DNA of 64,000 nt, from the NCBI RefSeq assembly GCF_900205865.1, contig NZ_LT906662.1, positions 806,001 to 870,000 of the forward strand, written 5' to 3'. Of the stretch, positions 35,469 through 45,345 are shown one piece after another. The notes under the pieces were generated by a model that did not search any database, had not been told where the DNA came from, and saw nothing but the letters and a program-made list of their open reading frames with translations. Both the position numbers and the translations under genes were made by a program. The DNA comes from Thermoanaerobacterium sp. RBIITD. GTDB lineage: Bacteria > Bacillota > Thermoanaerobacteria > Thermoanaerobacterales > Thermoanaerobacteraceae. How positions within the stretch are numbered: position 1 is the first letter of the stretch; the number at the start of each line of letters is the position of its first letter.

Positions 35469-36489
35469 TCTTCATATCTCCCATTTCTTTGTATTTTGTA
35501 TCAAACTTCTTTTTAAATAAAGCCCATTGCCTTACTATTTTAAAACCAGCTGCATCATACATTCTTCTTGCATAATTTTCAATACCTGTAAATATTGACA
35601 TAAATGACGCACCTTCATTTTTAAAACTCTCACAAAGTTTAAAGAATAAGGCTTTTCCTATACCATAACCTTGATAGTTGGGATCTACACCAATTCCTGT
35701 AAATTTGCCTCTACCGCTTTCCTGGACTTCAATAGGTCCTGTAAAACCGATTACTTTTTTATTATTAACTGCTACTAATACAGGATACGGCTTTGGTAAA
35801 GCGAGGTTATCATTTATTTCTTTTCTCCAGTATTCATTTTTTAAGTTATCAAAGAATTCCTCAAGACCATAATGTTTTTTACTATCATAGTACTCAATCG
35901 TAATGTTTTTTTCATTAAGTATTTTATATTTCTCAATTATTTCATCTTTTATTGAGAACTTTTCAAGGTTTAGATACATTGAAACTTCTTTAGTCCTTTC
36001 AATATATCCCATATTCTTAAAAAAGCCATAGCCTTTACCATGAACATCGACGCCTGGAGCATTTGGATGGTCATGTTTATTTGTACCTGGAATATACCAT
36101 TCAAGATTAATCGGATTAAAGAAATCTATATGAATTTCCTTTTTGCCTTTACCGGCAAGATAATCTTCAACTTTTTTCAATAAGCTCTTTCCAATCCCTT
36201 TGTTTTGCAGTTCTTTCTTAACAAGCACCATAGTAACATATCCGGGAATTGTATCAAAAGTCTCGCCTGGTAGATATGTCTTTCTATAGATACCATTTGC
36301 AAAGCCTACAATTTCACAATTCAAAATAGCAACAAATGTACTTTCATAATCAAAATTAGGATTTCTTATAAATTTATCTAAAAAACTTTCATTTGTGAAG
36401 GGCTTGTAAACGAAGTCTTCATCTATACTTTTATTCCATAATGATACAATTCCGGGTATATATTTATCTTCAAATCTGACTATCTCCAT
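35461..36489 (-). CDS. Tandem GNAT acetyltransferase
   Basis: The 342-residue protein has two Gcn5-related domains. The first has KKELQNKGIGKSLLKKVEDYL (about 95-115), the second has GVDPNYQGYGIGKALFFKL (about 272-290), both acetyl-CoA pyrophosphate-binding loops. It overlaps the PIG-L deacetylase gene, so the two are translated together. One may acylate the amine that the other exposes, but no target can be read. TAGGAAA serves as ribosome site. Confidence 0.8.
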   Translation of the reverse strand: MEIVRFEDKYIPGIVSLWNKSIDEDFVYKPFTNESFLDKFIRNPNFDYESTFVAILNCEIVGFANGIYRKTYLPGETFDTIPGYVTMVLVKKELQNKGIGKSLLKKVEDYLAGKGKKEIHIDFFNPINLEWYIPGTNKHDHPNAPGVDVHGKGYGFFKNMGYIERTKEVSMYLNLEKFSIKDEIIEKYKILNEKNITIEYYDSKKHYGLEEFFDNLKNEYWRKEINDNLALPKPYPVLVAVNNKKVIGFTGPIEVQESGRGKFTGIGVDPNYQGYGIGKALFFKLCESFKNEGASFMSIFTGIENYARRMYDAAGFKIVRQWALFKKKFDTKYKEMGDMKNG

Positions 36490-36529
36490 ATTAATTTCCT
36501 ACTTTCACTTAAAATAAATTTGTAAAAGA

Positions 36530-37186
36530 TTATTCTTCGTTATTGTCTTTATACTTCAAAAGCAGATTATTATATAAATTTAAAAGGAATATCGAAAGCA
36601 TTCCAGCGAATAATAATGGCACACTTACAATTGTTATTAATAACAATGCACTAACCGTTATAATTTGTACAAGCGAACCAACTGTATACAAGCCGTTATC
36701 AAGAAACAGTTTGACTGATGTATTTATAGTCACAATCATTTTTTTGTCTTCATTAATAAGGCATGGTAAAAAGTATATTTGTGATAGAATGATAAACAAA
36801 AAGAGATATGTTTGGATAACTGCAATAATAAATGCGAAAATTGTCCTTACCTTGAAATAATACCACCATGATGACACGGGTATCATAACAAAGAAAAATA
36901 GCAATATACTGTAAAGAAAAGCTCTAAAATAAAATTTCTTTATCCCGGTAAAAAACATACTATATTTAAATGGTTTTCTATCTATCCTTTGCTTTAATGC
37001 ATACATTACACCTGCAAATGATGGTACTGCTGTTAATATGAGATAAAATGGTGCAATATATGGTGTAAATAAAAATATTGCCGGAGATATCAATATAAAC
37101 CACATAATACTTATTAAAACTACATTAATTATATTTTCATAAATATCATGGCCGCTTTTTACAAGTACATTGCTAAGACTATTCAA
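36530..37186 (-). CDS. YesL / DUF624 membrane protein
   Basis: The start is TTG 37186, 8 nt after GGAGG. The 218-residue integral membrane protein has about five spans and the DUF624 pattern (VVLISIMWFILISPAIFLF ... PSFAGVMYALKQ ... NTSVKLFLDNGLYTVG). DUF624/YesL proteins are nearly always encoded with carbohydrate ABC importers and glycosidases, as here, but their task is unknown. It sits between the MsmX-like ATPase gene and the acetyltransferase gene. Confidence 0.82.
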   Translation of the reverse strand: MNSLSNVLVKSGHDIYENIINVVLISIMWFILISPAIFLFTPYIAPFYLILTAVPSFAGVMYALKQRIDRKPFKYSMFFTGIKKFYFRAFLYSILLFFFVMIPVSSWWYYFKVRTIFAFIIAVIQTYLFLFIILSQIYFLPCLINEDKKMIVTINTSVKLFLDNGLYTVGSLVQIITVSALLLITIVSVPLLFAGMLSIFLLNLYNNLLLKYKDNNEE

Positions 37187-37241
37187 TCTTTATTCCTCCA
37201 TACCTAATATTTTTTATGAATTTTAAATACATGATATAGTT

Positions 37242-38345
37242 TTACAACAATGTATTTCCAGTAGCTTTATCAAACAAATATATCTTATCCATATTAAATA
37301 CTATTTTCGCGTCGTCACCAGAAGTAATTCTGCTTTGTGGATCAACTTTTGCCGTAATAGTTGTACCATATTTATCAAAGTATAAGAGATTTTCAGAACC
37401 CAACTTCTCTACAACTTTCACATATGCATCAATTTCTGCTCTGTTTTTTACATTCTGTACTAAATTTGCATCGTAAATATCTTCAGGCCTTATGCCAAGA
37501 ATTAATTCTTTTCTATTTATGTTTGATATTATTTTTTTGTATTTATCAGGTAAATTTAATACTGTGTTATTTATTACTATTTTACCATCATCTATCTTGC
37601 AATTTATAAAATTCATAGATGGTGCACCGATAAATCCTGCAACAAATATATTTACAGGTCTATTATAAAGTTCGTCAGGTGTTGCAATTTGCTGTATTAC
37701 ACCTTTATTCATAACAACAATTCGTTGTCCCAGTGTCATCGCTTCAACTTGATCATGTGTTACATAGACTATTGTTGTCTGAAGCTTTTTGTGAAGCTCC
37801 GCAATTTCTACCCTCATTTGTACCCTTAACTTTGCATCAAGATTTGATAATGGCTCGTCGAAGAGAAAAACCTTAGGATTCCTGACTATGGCACGGCCAA
37901 CAGCGACCCTTTGCCTTTGTCCACCTGATAGTTCTCTCGGCTTGCGGTCAAGTAGATCCCCAATACCAAGTATTTCTGACGCTTTTTTTACTTTCTCGTC
38001 GATTTCCTTTTTAGGCACTTTTAAATTCTTCAATCCAAATGATAAGTTTTCATAAACTGTCATGTGGGGATACAATGCATAATCCTGGAATACCATCGCA
38101 ATATCCCTTTCCTTTGGATGCAAGTTATTCACAAGTCTATCACCTATATATATATTCCCCATTGTCTGTTTTTCAAGACCTGCTATCATCCTCAACGATG
38201 TAGTCTTACCGCAACCTGATGGCCCTACAAATACCATAAACTCTTTATCATTTATTGTAAAATTAGCATCATTAACAGCTTTAACTTTCCCTCTTTTTTC
38301 ATCAATAAATTCTTTTGTTACATGTTCAAATATGATCTTAGCCAT
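37242..38345 (-). CDS. Sugar ABC transporter ATPase, MsmX/UgpC-like
   Basis: The 367-residue ATPase has Walker [10 protein letters not shown] (41-49), signature [14 protein letters not shown], Walker [17 protein letters not shown] and a C-terminal regulatory TOBE/OB region (about 240-367) as in MalK/MsmX. It energises CUT1 sugar importers and lies directly after the two permease genes (13 nt). In many Firmicutes one MsmX serves several importers; here it is encoded with its own system. Confidence 0.9.
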   Translation of the reverse strand: MAKIIFEHVTKEFIDEKRGKVKAVNDANFTINDKEFMVFVGPSGCGKTTSLRMIAGLEKQTMGNIYIGDRLVNNLHPKERDIAMVFQDYALYPHMTVYENLSFGLKNLKVPKKEIDEKVKKASEILGIGDLLDRKPRELSGGQRQRVAVGRAIVRNPKVFLFDEPLSNLDAKLRVQMRVEIAELHKKLQTTIVYVTHDQVEAMTLGQRIVVMNKGVIQQIATPDELYNRPVNIFVAGFIGAPSMNFINCKIDDGKIVINNTVLNLPDKYKKIISNINRKELILGIRPEDIYDANLVQNVKNRAEIDAYVKVVEKLGSENLLYFDKYGTTITAKVDPQSRITSGDDAKIVFNMDKIYLFDKATGNTLL

Positions 38346-38358
38346 ATATTTGTCCTCC

Positions 38359-39252
38359 TCATCCCTTTATTGCTCCAATAGTAATACCTTGTAAGAAATA
38401 CTTTTGTAATGCAAAGAATAGTATAAACATTGGTATTGATGCAATCACAGCGCCTGCCATCATTGGTCCATATTGTGTACTGTCCGCAAACTTAAATGAT
38501 GTAAGACCAACCTGTATTGTCCTCATTGCACTTGTCTTTGTAACAAGAAATGGCCAGAAAAAATCATTCCATTGTCCAACAAATGTAAAAATACCCATTA
38601 CTGCTAAACCAGGTTTTGCAAGTGGTAATATGACTTTTCTATATATTCCAAATTCCGTACATGCATCAATTCTTGCTGCATCAATCAATGTAGAAGGTAT
38701 TGATGTCATGTATTGTTTCATAAGAAATATATTGTATATAGAAACAAGGCTCGGTAAAATAATTGCAAAATACGTATCAGACAAATTAAATACATTTACA
38801 ACAAGAACATATAATGGTATCAAAGTTACTTGTCCCGGTATCATTATTGCACACATCAATATCCAAAATATAGTATTTCTTCCTGGAAATCTGAGTTTAG
38901 AAAATGCGTAACCTGCCATAGATGCAAATAATACATTCGATAGAGTAATAACCGATGCTATAAAAAGTGAATTAAAAAGCCATCTCATAACATACTTGTT
39001 GAATGTAAAAAAGTATTTATATGAGGCTAAGGTGAATTCTTTCGGTATAATACTAAATGTCATGTTAGCTGATAAATTTGGATCCATAAAAGATGATGTA
39101 ATCATCCAATATAGAGGAAATATTGTAAATATTGACCACAATATTAACAAAGTATATATCAATGTTCTTTTCACGTAAAAAGAAGTACCCTTTTTCTCTT
39201 TAAATATAGGAATTTCATTATCTTTTTTAATTAATTCAACAGAAGTATTCAT
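38359..39252 (-). CDS. Sugar ABC transporter permease (AraQ/UgpE type)
   Basis: The 297-residue CUT1 inner-membrane subunit has six spans and the EAA loop [20 protein letters not shown]. The N-terminus (about 50 residues before and including the first span) and the closing [13 protein letters not shown] are typical of MalG-like subunits. With the next gene it forms the membrane channel of the importer in the muropeptide cluster. TAGGAGGA precedes the ATG. Confidence 0.92.
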   Translation of the reverse strand: MNTSVELIKKDNEIPIFKEKKGTSFYVKRTLIYTLLILWSIFTIFPLYWMITSSFMDPNLSANMTFSIIPKEFTLASYKYFFTFNKYVMRWLFNSLFIASVITLSNVLFASMAGYAFSKLRFPGRNTIFWILMCAIMIPGQVTLIPLYVLVVNVFNLSDTYFAIILPSLVSIYNIFLMKQYMTSIPSTLIDAARIDACTEFGIYRKVILPLAKPGLAVMGIFTFVGQWNDFFWPFLVTKTSAMRTIQVGLTSFKFADSTQYGPMMAGAVIASIPMFILFFALQKYFLQGITIGAIKG

Positions 39253-39263
39253 AAAAATTCCTC

Positions 39264-40178
39264 CTAATACTCAACGTCAGAGCCAAGATATTTAAACTGC
39301 AAGATTGAAACACCAACAATAATTATTGCCAATACGAAAGACTCTGCCGCTGCAAAGCCAAAGTCAAAATATTCAAATGCATCTTGATATATAAGATATG
39401 CTATTGTTGTTGTAGCATGGTTCGGTCCACCACTTGTCATAAGATATGCTGTCATAAATACTTGAGATGATCCAATTATCCCTGTTACAAACATATATAA
39501 TGTAGTTGGCTTTAATAATGGCCATGTTATATTTCTAAATTTTGACCATGTGCTTGCGGCATCTATTTCTGCTGCTTCATATATCGTTTTTGGAATACCT
39601 CCAAGTGAAGCGAGATATAGAATTATTCCACTACCATGGCCACCTATAAATGTCATAAGCATTAATGAAAATAACGCGATATCCATTCTTCCAAGCCAAT
39701 TAATATTTGGCATGCCAAATAAGTGAATAACTTTGTTTAATAATCCGTCTGGTGTAGGATCATACATAATTAGCCATACTAAAGACATTGTAACACCTGA
39801 GGCAACTGCGGGAAGATAAAATGATGCCTTAAAAAATGTCTGTGCCTTTTTGCCAAGTTGAAATATTAAAAGTGCAAGTCCTAATGATATCATAATATTA
39901 ACCGGTACTGTACCTACAGTATAAATAAATGTATTATAAAGCGCCTTTAAAAACAATTTGCTTCTTAATATTCGCGCATAATTTTCAAATCCAATCCATT
40001 GTGATCCCATTACCTGATATTGTTGAAAGCTCATAATAAAAGCTCTTAATAGAGGATATAGTGTAAATGTAAGAAATAATAAAACTGGAAGCGCAATAAA
40101 AATATAGCACCATCCATAGTCTATTATAAATTGCTTAACTTTTTCCGATTTCGCGGGATATCTAATAATATTTTGCAT
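39264..40178 (-). CDS. Sugar ABC transporter permease (UgpA/MalF type)
   Basis: The 304-residue CUT1 permease has six spans and the EAA loop EAAEIDAASTWSKFRNITWP. It is 11 nt upstream of the partner permease and follows the binding protein gene after an intercistronic hairpin. Substrate is inferred from the cluster: amino sugar or muropeptide. Confidence 0.92.
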   Translation of the reverse strand: MQNIIRYPAKSEKVKQFIIDYGWCYIFIALPVLLFLTFTLYPLLRAFIMSFQQYQVMGSQWIGFENYARILRSKLFLKALYNTFIYTVGTVPVNIMISLGLALLIFQLGKKAQTFFKASFYLPAVASGVTMSLVWLIMYDPTPDGLLNKVIHLFGMPNINWLGRMDIALFSLMLMTFIGGHGSGIILYLASLGGIPKTIYEAAEIDAASTWSKFRNITWPLLKPTTLYMFVTGIIGSSQVFMTAYLMTSGGPNHATTTIAYLIYQDAFEYFDFGFAAAESFVLAIIIVGVSILQFKYLGSDVEY

Positions 40179-40204
40179 AATAAACTCCCCTTATATTAAT
40201 ATTC

Positions 40205-40230
40205 AGCTTAAGGGCTTACGCCCTTAAGCT
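40205..40230 (-). terminator. Intercistronic hairpin between binding-protein and permease genes
   Basis: AGCTTAAGGGC (40205-40215) and GCCCTTAAGCT (40220-40230) form a perfect 11-bp stem with a TTAC loop, 8 nt after the binding protein stop. No long T run follows on the minus strand, so partial termination or mRNA 3'-end protection is more likely than full stop. This would raise the amount of binding protein over permease. Confidence 0.75.
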
Positions 40231-40237
40231 ATTAATA

Positions 40238-41626
40238 TCATTCGCCTAACATTTCCTGTGCAGCATTCTTTACATCTTGATACATCTTATCTGGTGTAAT
40301 ATCACCGCCTAGTAATGCTGGATATTCTGCCTTAATTACCTGATCATATAATTTTTGAGCTTTTTGTGCTTTTGCTGGATCGATTTGTACAGGTGGTAAT
40401 ACATTCTTAAATAATCTATCAACTTCTGCCTTATTTTCTGGTTTCATCGTGTATTTATCTTTCCACATTGCGTCACCTGATTTAGTAACTTGTGGTAAGC
40501 AGAGGACTTTCGCAGATACACCTGCTTCGCCTGATGTCAGGGCAACAAGTACTTTTGCTACGTTCTTTAAATGCTGTTCTTGACTTACAGGGCCGCTGTA
40601 GTTCTTTTGTTTGTACATTGAATAGCCATCAACACCACCAATAGTAACAGCTTTTTGTCCTTGTGCATGTGGCTCGGGAAGTAATACAAAATCAACTTCT
40701 TTTTGTCCGGCAGGTGCTGTCTTATCTTGTACTTTTTTATTGTTATCACCTATAACAACTTCATAATATGGCATTGCTTTTCCAATTATCATTGCCTGCT
40801 CTGTGTAGAAATACTCCATTCTCTTCTGTGGTGTGATCTGATTCGATTCTTTCGGCATAATTCCTTCATCTATCATTGATTTTATAAATTTCAATGTCTC
40901 TAAGAATTTAGGATCTGTATACATGAATTTACCATTCTTGTCCATTATATATGGCAAACCATTATTTGCATTCATATGATCTAATAGTTCTGTAATATCA
41001 GTACCAGCACCATGGAATACAAACCCATATTGCTTCTTTCCATCTGCATTTATTTTCGTTCCTTTTTTAGCAGCTTCTTTAAATTCATCCCATGTCCATC
41101 CATTTTCTTGAATCTTCTTCCAATCAATGCCAGCTTCTTCAAGAAGCTTTTTATTTCCAGCAATCGTATGGATTTTCATGTAAAGTGGTAATCCGTAAAG
41201 TTTACCTCCGACTTTCATGTATTCTAACCCTGTTGGATAATAATCACTTAGTGCTTTTTTGTCTATGTATTTATCAATGGGAACAGCAAGACCTGTTTGA
41301 ACATATTTTGCTGATGGTACTACAAACATTAAATCTGGTGGGTCACCTGCATTTATAGCTGTATCAAATTTTGTTACACCTTCTGCCCATGATAGGTCTT
41401 CTCTCTGTATCTCTATATTAGGATTTTTGCTTTCAAAATCTGCCTTTATTTTTTCAAAGTTTTGCACATAATCTTTTTCTACTGGAAATGTCCATACCTT
41501 AACAATGTCCTTCTTTGTCGATGTTGTACCCCCCTGCGAGTTTTCTGATGTCTTTGAGCAACCTGCAAGTATTGATGCTATCATCGCCATAGCTAATAGA
41601 ATTGCTAATATTTTTTTTAACTTCAT
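40238..41626 (-). CDS. Sugar ABC transporter substrate-binding lipoprotein
   Basis: The 462-residue family 1 solute-binding lipoprotein has signal peptide and lipobox LAGC near residue 23. Type features are VWTFPVEKDYVQNFEKIKADF, DPPDLMFV, YGLPLYM and GGVDGYSMYK. It is cluster B (CUT1) and should capture an oligosaccharide outside the cell. Encoded between MurQ and the permeases, its ligand is likely GlcNAc-MurNAc, MurNAc or a muropeptide; chitooligosaccharide is the main alternative. Its own promoter and a 16-bp palindrome precede it. Confidence 0.88.
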   Translation of the reverse strand: MKLKKILAILLAMAMIASILAGCSKTSENSQGGTTSTKKDIVKVWTFPVEKDYVQNFEKIKADFESKNPNIEIQREDLSWAEGVTKFDTAINAGDPPDLMFVVPSAKYVQTGLAVPIDKYIDKKALSDYYPTGLEYMKVGGKLYGLPLYMKIHTIAGNKKLLEEAGIDWKKIQENGWTWDEFKEAAKKGTKINADGKKQYGFVFHGAGTDITELLDHMNANNGLPYIMDKNGKFMYTDPKFLETLKFIKSMIDEGIMPKESNQITPQKRMEYFYTEQAMIIGKAMPYYEVVIGDNNKKVQDKTAPAGQKEVDFVLLPEPHAQGQKAVTIGGVDGYSMYKQKNYSGPVSQEQHLKNVAKVLVALTSGEAGVSAKVLCLPQVTKSGDAMWKDKYTMKPENKAEVDRLFKNVLPPVQIDPAKAQKAQKLYDQVIKAEYPALLGGDITPDKMYQDVKNAAQEMLGE

Positions 41627-41649
41627 TTTTAAACCCCCTTATATTATTT

Positions 41650-41665
41650 AACCGGATATCCGGTT
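41650..41665 (-). promoter_or_regulatory. 16-bp perfect palindrome, candidate operator
   Basis: AACCGGATATCCGGTT lies 24 nt before the ATG of the binding protein gene, downstream of an AT-rich region with possible -10 elements. A perfect palindrome without loop suits a dimeric repressor rather than an RNA hairpin. I see no second copy in the window, and MurR-family sites look different, so the regulator is unknown. Confidence 0.55.
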
Positions 41666-41744
41666 ATTGACATGATTAAATATAGTAAAACTTTACATCC
41701 ATTAACAACTCAATTAAACTTAAAAACCAACATTATCTTTCAAA

Positions 41745-42650
41745 TCACCACCTTTCACTAAGTTTAATTGCCTTAGCTATATATCCATCTGACAATTTTA
41801 AAAGTTCCTGGGCTTTCATCATATCAAGACCAGTTACTATCATTAAAATTGTAAGTTTAACATTGTAGTGTGTTTTTTGTAAAGTTTTTTTTATTATTTC
41901 ATCATCCTCTCCTGTTGCAAGTTTAACAATTCTTTTTGCCCTTTCTAATAATTTTTCATTATTTGCCTGTACATCCACCATCAAATTGCTATAAACTTTG
42001 CCAAGTTTAATCATTGTACATGTTGATAGCATATTTAAAACTAGCTTCTGTGCTGTACCTGCCTTCATTCTCGTTGATCCCATTATCACCTCTGGCCCTA
42101 CAACAGGTGTTATCATAACATCAACTACATCTGAAAAACCTGCCTCTGGATTACACGATAAACCTATTGTAAATGTGCCAACCATTTTGCAATACTCTAA
42201 AGCGCCTATTACATATGGCGTTCTTCCACTTGCGGCTATTCCAACAACTGAATCATTTGCAGTTAAATTTATGTTTATCAAATCCTGCTTTCCAGCGTCT
42301 TTGTTATCTTCGGCACCTTCCACTGCATTTCTAATAGCTTTATCTCCACCTGCTATTATTCCAACAACAAGATTAGGATCTGTGCCATATGTTGGTGGAC
42401 ATTCAGATGCATCTAAAATACCGAGCCTCCCGCTTGTACCAGCCCCTATATATATAAGCCGTCCCCCTCTTTTCATCCTCTCAACAATACCATCGACTGC
42501 CTTAGCAATATCAGGTACTACTTTTTCTACAGCTATTGCAACTTTTTTATCTTCATTATTTATCTTTTTTAGCATATCTATGGTATCAAGTTTATCAATA
42601 TCCATAGTATCTGGGTTTCTACCCTCAGTTATTAATTTTTCAAGATTCAT
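41745..42650 (-). CDS. murQ: N-acetylmuramic acid 6-phosphate etherase MurQ
   Basis: The start is ATG 42650 ([13 protein letters not shown]) with AAAGGG upstream; a longer frame would run into murR. The 301-residue SIS-domain lyase has [36 protein letters not shown] with the catalytic Glu, [17 protein letters not shown] and [17 protein letters not shown]. It splits MurNAc-6P into GlcNAc-6P and D-lactate, the committed step of muramic acid use. Encoded 31 nt after murR. Confidence 0.95.
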   Translation of the reverse strand: MNLEKLITEGRNPDTMDIDKLDTIDMLKKINNEDKKVAIAVEKVVPDIAKAVDGIVERMKRGGRLIYIGAGTSGRLGILDASECPPTYGTDPNLVVGIIAGGDKAIRNAVEGAEDNKDAGKQDLININLTANDSVVGIAASGRTPYVIGALEYCKMVGTFTIGLSCNPEAGFSDVVDVMITPVVGPEVIMGSTRMKAGTAQKLVLNMLSTCTMIKLGKVYSNLMVDVQANNEKLLERAKRIVKLATGEDDEIIKKTLQKTHYNVKLTILMIVTGLDMMKAQELLKLSDGYIAKAIKLSERW

Positions 42651-42681
42651 TACATCAGCCCTTTCATGGAAGAAAGTAAAT

Positions 42682-43530
42682 TTACTTATATGTCTTTCGC
42701 ATTGATAGTACTTCGCTGGTATTCTCAAGATATTTTACAACATCATTGTATTTTTTCCTTGCGACAAGTATAAATAGTATGTCAATAACACTTAATTGTG
42801 CAATTCTTGACGCCATGGCAGCAGACCTAAACATCGCTTCTTCAGATGATACAAAGAGATTAATATCTGCTACTTTAATAAGAGGAAATTGTCCAAGTTT
42901 GCTCAAACTAATAGTTGTTGCACCTGAATTTTTAGCTACTTTTATTGCCTCTACTATTTCTTTAGTGCAGCCAGAATATGAAATCCCAAATGCTACATCA
43001 CCTTTCTCTAAGTTTGCTGCCGATGTTAGTTGAACATGTGTATCTTGATATGCTGTACATGGTATATTAATCCTCAGGAATTTGAGCATTGCATCATATG
43101 CAACAATACCCGATGCAGCAACACCATAAAAGTCTATTTTCTTTGCATTTGACAATGCCTCAACAGCATCATTAATACTATCAACGTCAAGCAAAGAGAT
43201 AGTACTATCAATTGCCTGTTTGTTAAAATTCGCTATTTTTTGAATAACATCTGCAATATTATCGTCATCTGTAATACCGCCATCAAGCTTTTTTGCCTGT
43301 TTGGATAAAGATGCTGCTATGCGAATTTTTAGCTCTTGAAACCCTTTTAGCCCAATTGTCCTGCAAAATCTGACTATGCTTGCTTCACTTGTATCACAAG
43401 CCTTTGCAAGCTCATTAATCGTTAGTTCTGTCACAGTTGCAACATTTTCCATGATGTATTTTGCAATCTTTTCTTCTGATGGTTTGTAAGATGGTCCAAG
43501 TTCTTTAATGGCCATTAAAATGTCTTGCAT
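42682..43530 (-). CDS. murR: RpiR-family regulator MurR
   Basis: The start is ATG 43530; the GTG 9 nt before it lies inside the AAAGGGTGG ribosome site. The 282-residue protein has the HTH_6 domain (1-77, with [24 protein letters not shown]) and a SIS phosphosugar-binding domain (about 120-250, [15 protein letters not shown] ... [14 protein letters not shown]). It precedes murQ, the classic arrangement in which MurNAc-6P relieves repression. Repeats in its promoter are candidate binding sites. Confidence 0.88.
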   Translation of the reverse strand: MQDILMAIKELGPSYKPSEEKIAKYIMENVATVTELTINELAKACDTSEASIVRFCRTIGLKGFQELKIRIAASLSKQAKKLDGGITDDDNIADVIQKIANFNKQAIDSTISLLDVDSINDAVEALSNAKKIDFYGVAASGIVAYDAMLKFLRINIPCTAYQDTHVQLTSAANLEKGDVAFGISYSGCTKEIVEAIKVAKNSGATTISLSKLGQFPLIKVADINLFVSSEEAMFRSAAMASRIAQLSVIDILFILVARKKYNDVVKYLENTSEVLSMRKTYK

Positions 43531-43541
43531 ATATACCACCC

Positions 43542-43596
43542 TTTACATTTTGTAAACATTTTATCTATATAATAGATATTCGACACATTTTGTAAA
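43542..43596 (-). promoter_or_regulatory. murR promoter with repeated operator-like motif
   Basis: The 12-mer ACATTTTGTAAA (plus-strand reading) occurs at 43545-43556 and 43585-43596, 40 bp apart. The first copy lies in the inverted repeat TTTACA-TTT-TGTAAA (43542-43556). On the minus strand the upstream copy supplies TTTACA as a -35, with TATTAT (43574-43569) as -10 after 16 nt, so bound repressor would block it. Confidence 0.55.
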
Positions 43597-43650
43597 AATC
43601 CTTCTTATTATTTAAATTTTTTTGTAGTTTTTTTTCGTAATAGATAAAAT

Positions 43651-43686
43651 AAAAACGCCTTAAAACATACCAACGTTTTAGGGCGC
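43651..43686 (-). terminator. Terminator upstream of the murR promoter
   Basis: CGCCTTAAAAC (43656-43666) and GTTTTAGGGCG (43675-43685) form an 11-bp stem, one pair being G-U, followed on the minus strand by a T run. It isolates murR from the leftward mupG / HEPN-relic transcript. Confidence 0.75.
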
Positions 43687-43777
43687 CATCGCTCATAAAA
43701 ATTTATTTAATTTATTTAATTTGATTATATAATAATATTGTAAGCTTGTCAAGTATTCTATGCAAATTTTCTCACCT

Positions 43778-44151
43778 TTATCGGTTTTGCTTACTATATA
43801 TAACTACACCTTCTTTTTAGATGTTTTCAAGAAGCTTTTTTTATGCCATTTGTTAACATCTTATTATATCTACTTTTATATCTACTTTACAAATACCTAC
43901 AACATCATCAATATCTATTTAATTCCACCATCCTCAACAATTCCTGTTGTAATAGCTTCTATGAATATTTCTCTCGGAAACCTAATATCTTCACCACATT
44001 CATATTTTATAAATACTTTCATCAATTTCCACACCAATTCATAAGTAAACTCAAACCGCTTAATAACTAAATCATATACTTATTAATCAGCATTTTTCTC
44101 GTTTAGAACTTCTTCTAGTCTAAATTGTCGAATTTTTTTCTTATACTCCAT
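43778..44151 (-). pseudogene. Relic of a HepT-MntA (HEPN-nucleotidyltransferase) toxin-antitoxin pair
   Basis: From ATG 44151 the minus strand reads MEYKKKIRQFRLEEVLNEK, then stops, then VIKRFEFTYELVWKLMK ... RFPREIFIEAITTGIVEDG, the HI0074/HepT HEPN core. It continues with scraps of an MntA nucleotidyltransferase: KVDIKVDII and, at the end, KLLENI-stop-KEGVVIYSK. Stops in both parts and the loss of the nucleotidyltransferase catalytic region show it is inactive. Confidence 0.7.
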
Positions 44152-44175
44152 TAAAAATATAAAATGCTTAATCTT

Positions 44176-45261
44176 TCAAATTTTTTTAAACCTAAATTTT
44201 GTTCCTGGTTTAATTAAATCAACCAGAATATGCTCATCATCAGGTATATAACCAACTACATTAACTCTATTATCCTTTGACATATTCGACATACATATAT
44301 TTAGTTCACCCGAGTATCTCTTAAAGCCATTATTGTCTATAGTAACACTGTATTTTTCTCTTCCTATGCAATTATGAGCATATATTTCTGAAGTATTTTT
44401 AAAACACATTCTTGATTCTTTTGATCTTACTACATATTCAGATGCATCGAGTCTATTCGTATGAATGGTATTAAATATTATATTTTTTTCAATTTCAGAC
44501 AAGCAATCGTAAGTAATAATCTTTAATTCAATTACATTTTTATCAATCGAAGTCACTGATTTTATTTCATCTTCGTGAGCATATGCATCCCCAAAATATA
44601 TATCATCAACTAATCCAGAATATATAAAATATTTTGCAGCTATTTCAGGATTTAAATTTCTATGATTCTCGATTGTTGGTAAACCTTCATATATTGGTCC
44701 TCTTTTGCCTTTCTGCGACGGTATGAATGCAGATACCTTTAATCCATATCCTTTAATCATCTTTGTCTGTTCTACGAAAAACCTATATGACAGACCAGTA
44801 TATGGTTTTGGATAAAAATTATGACATGTTCTTAGATTTCTTATATTTGCTCCTTTCTTTATTAAATCCTCGATTAATTCTTTCTTTATAGTACTTGCAT
44901 TTAATTCAATTCCAATATTAAATTTATTTTTAGTCATTATAGCAATTTCATTTGGTAAAAATCCATAATCGAGCCTGAGGTAATCAAATCCTAATTCGTA
45001 AAATGCAGATAAATTATCATAAGTCGAACCAACAATATTTAAAATTTTAGGAGATATATCTACTGTTATTTGCATATTAAATGATTTTATATACTTTATT
45101 AGCTTTTTTATTTTTTTTAATTTTTCTTTATAATTTATTTCTAGCATATTGAGTGATGTAAATACTTTTTCTACACCATTTTCTTTTGCTAATCTTATAT
45201 ATTTCATATTATTCTCTAAAGTAAATTCTTCATTTGAATATATTGATACTCCTATATTCAT
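44176..45261 (-). CDS. mupG: DUF871 family, MupG-like 6-phospho-N-acetylmuramidase
   Basis: The 361-residue DUF871 protein has an N-terminal TIM barrel (MNIGVSIYSNEEF ... VEKVFTSLNMLE ... FDYLRLDYGF ... NLRTCHNFYPKPYTGLS) and a small C-terminal beta domain (about 250-361). S. aureus MupG of this family hydrolyses MurNAc-6P-GlcNAc in the cytoplasm after PTS uptake. Its position just upstream of murR-murQ fits that activity: its product MurNAc-6P feeds MurQ. A PTS EIIC remnant lies directly upstream, so its original transporter may have been lost. Confidence 0.82.
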   Translation of the reverse strand: MNIGVSIYSNEEFTLENNMKYIRLAKENGVEKVFTSLNMLEINYKEKLKKIKKLIKYIKSFNMQITVDISPKILNIVGSTYDNLSAFYELGFDYLRLDYGFLPNEIAIMTKNKFNIGIELNASTIKKELIEDLIKKGANIRNLRTCHNFYPKPYTGLSYRFFVEQTKMIKGYGLKVSAFIPSQKGKRGPIYEGLPTIENHRNLNPEIAAKYFIYSGLVDDIYFGDAYAHEDEIKSVTSIDKNVIELKIITYDCLSEIEKNIIFNTIHTNRLDASEYVVRSKESRMCFKNTSEIYAHNCIGREKYSVTIDNNGFKRYSGELNICMSNMSKDNRVNVVGYIPDDEHILVDLIKPGTKFRFKKI

Positions 45262-45345
45262 TTTATTAGCTCCTTAATAGTTCTTTTATTAAAACATTAT
45301 TGAATTTTTTTATTTGATTATATTTTATCAAATAAAAGCACACCT

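Noticed and set aside
42000-42705. A 235-codon plus-strand frame opposite murQ.
   Set aside because: Antisense of a strongly conserved gene; the product is a low-complexity Pro/Ser/Ile string.
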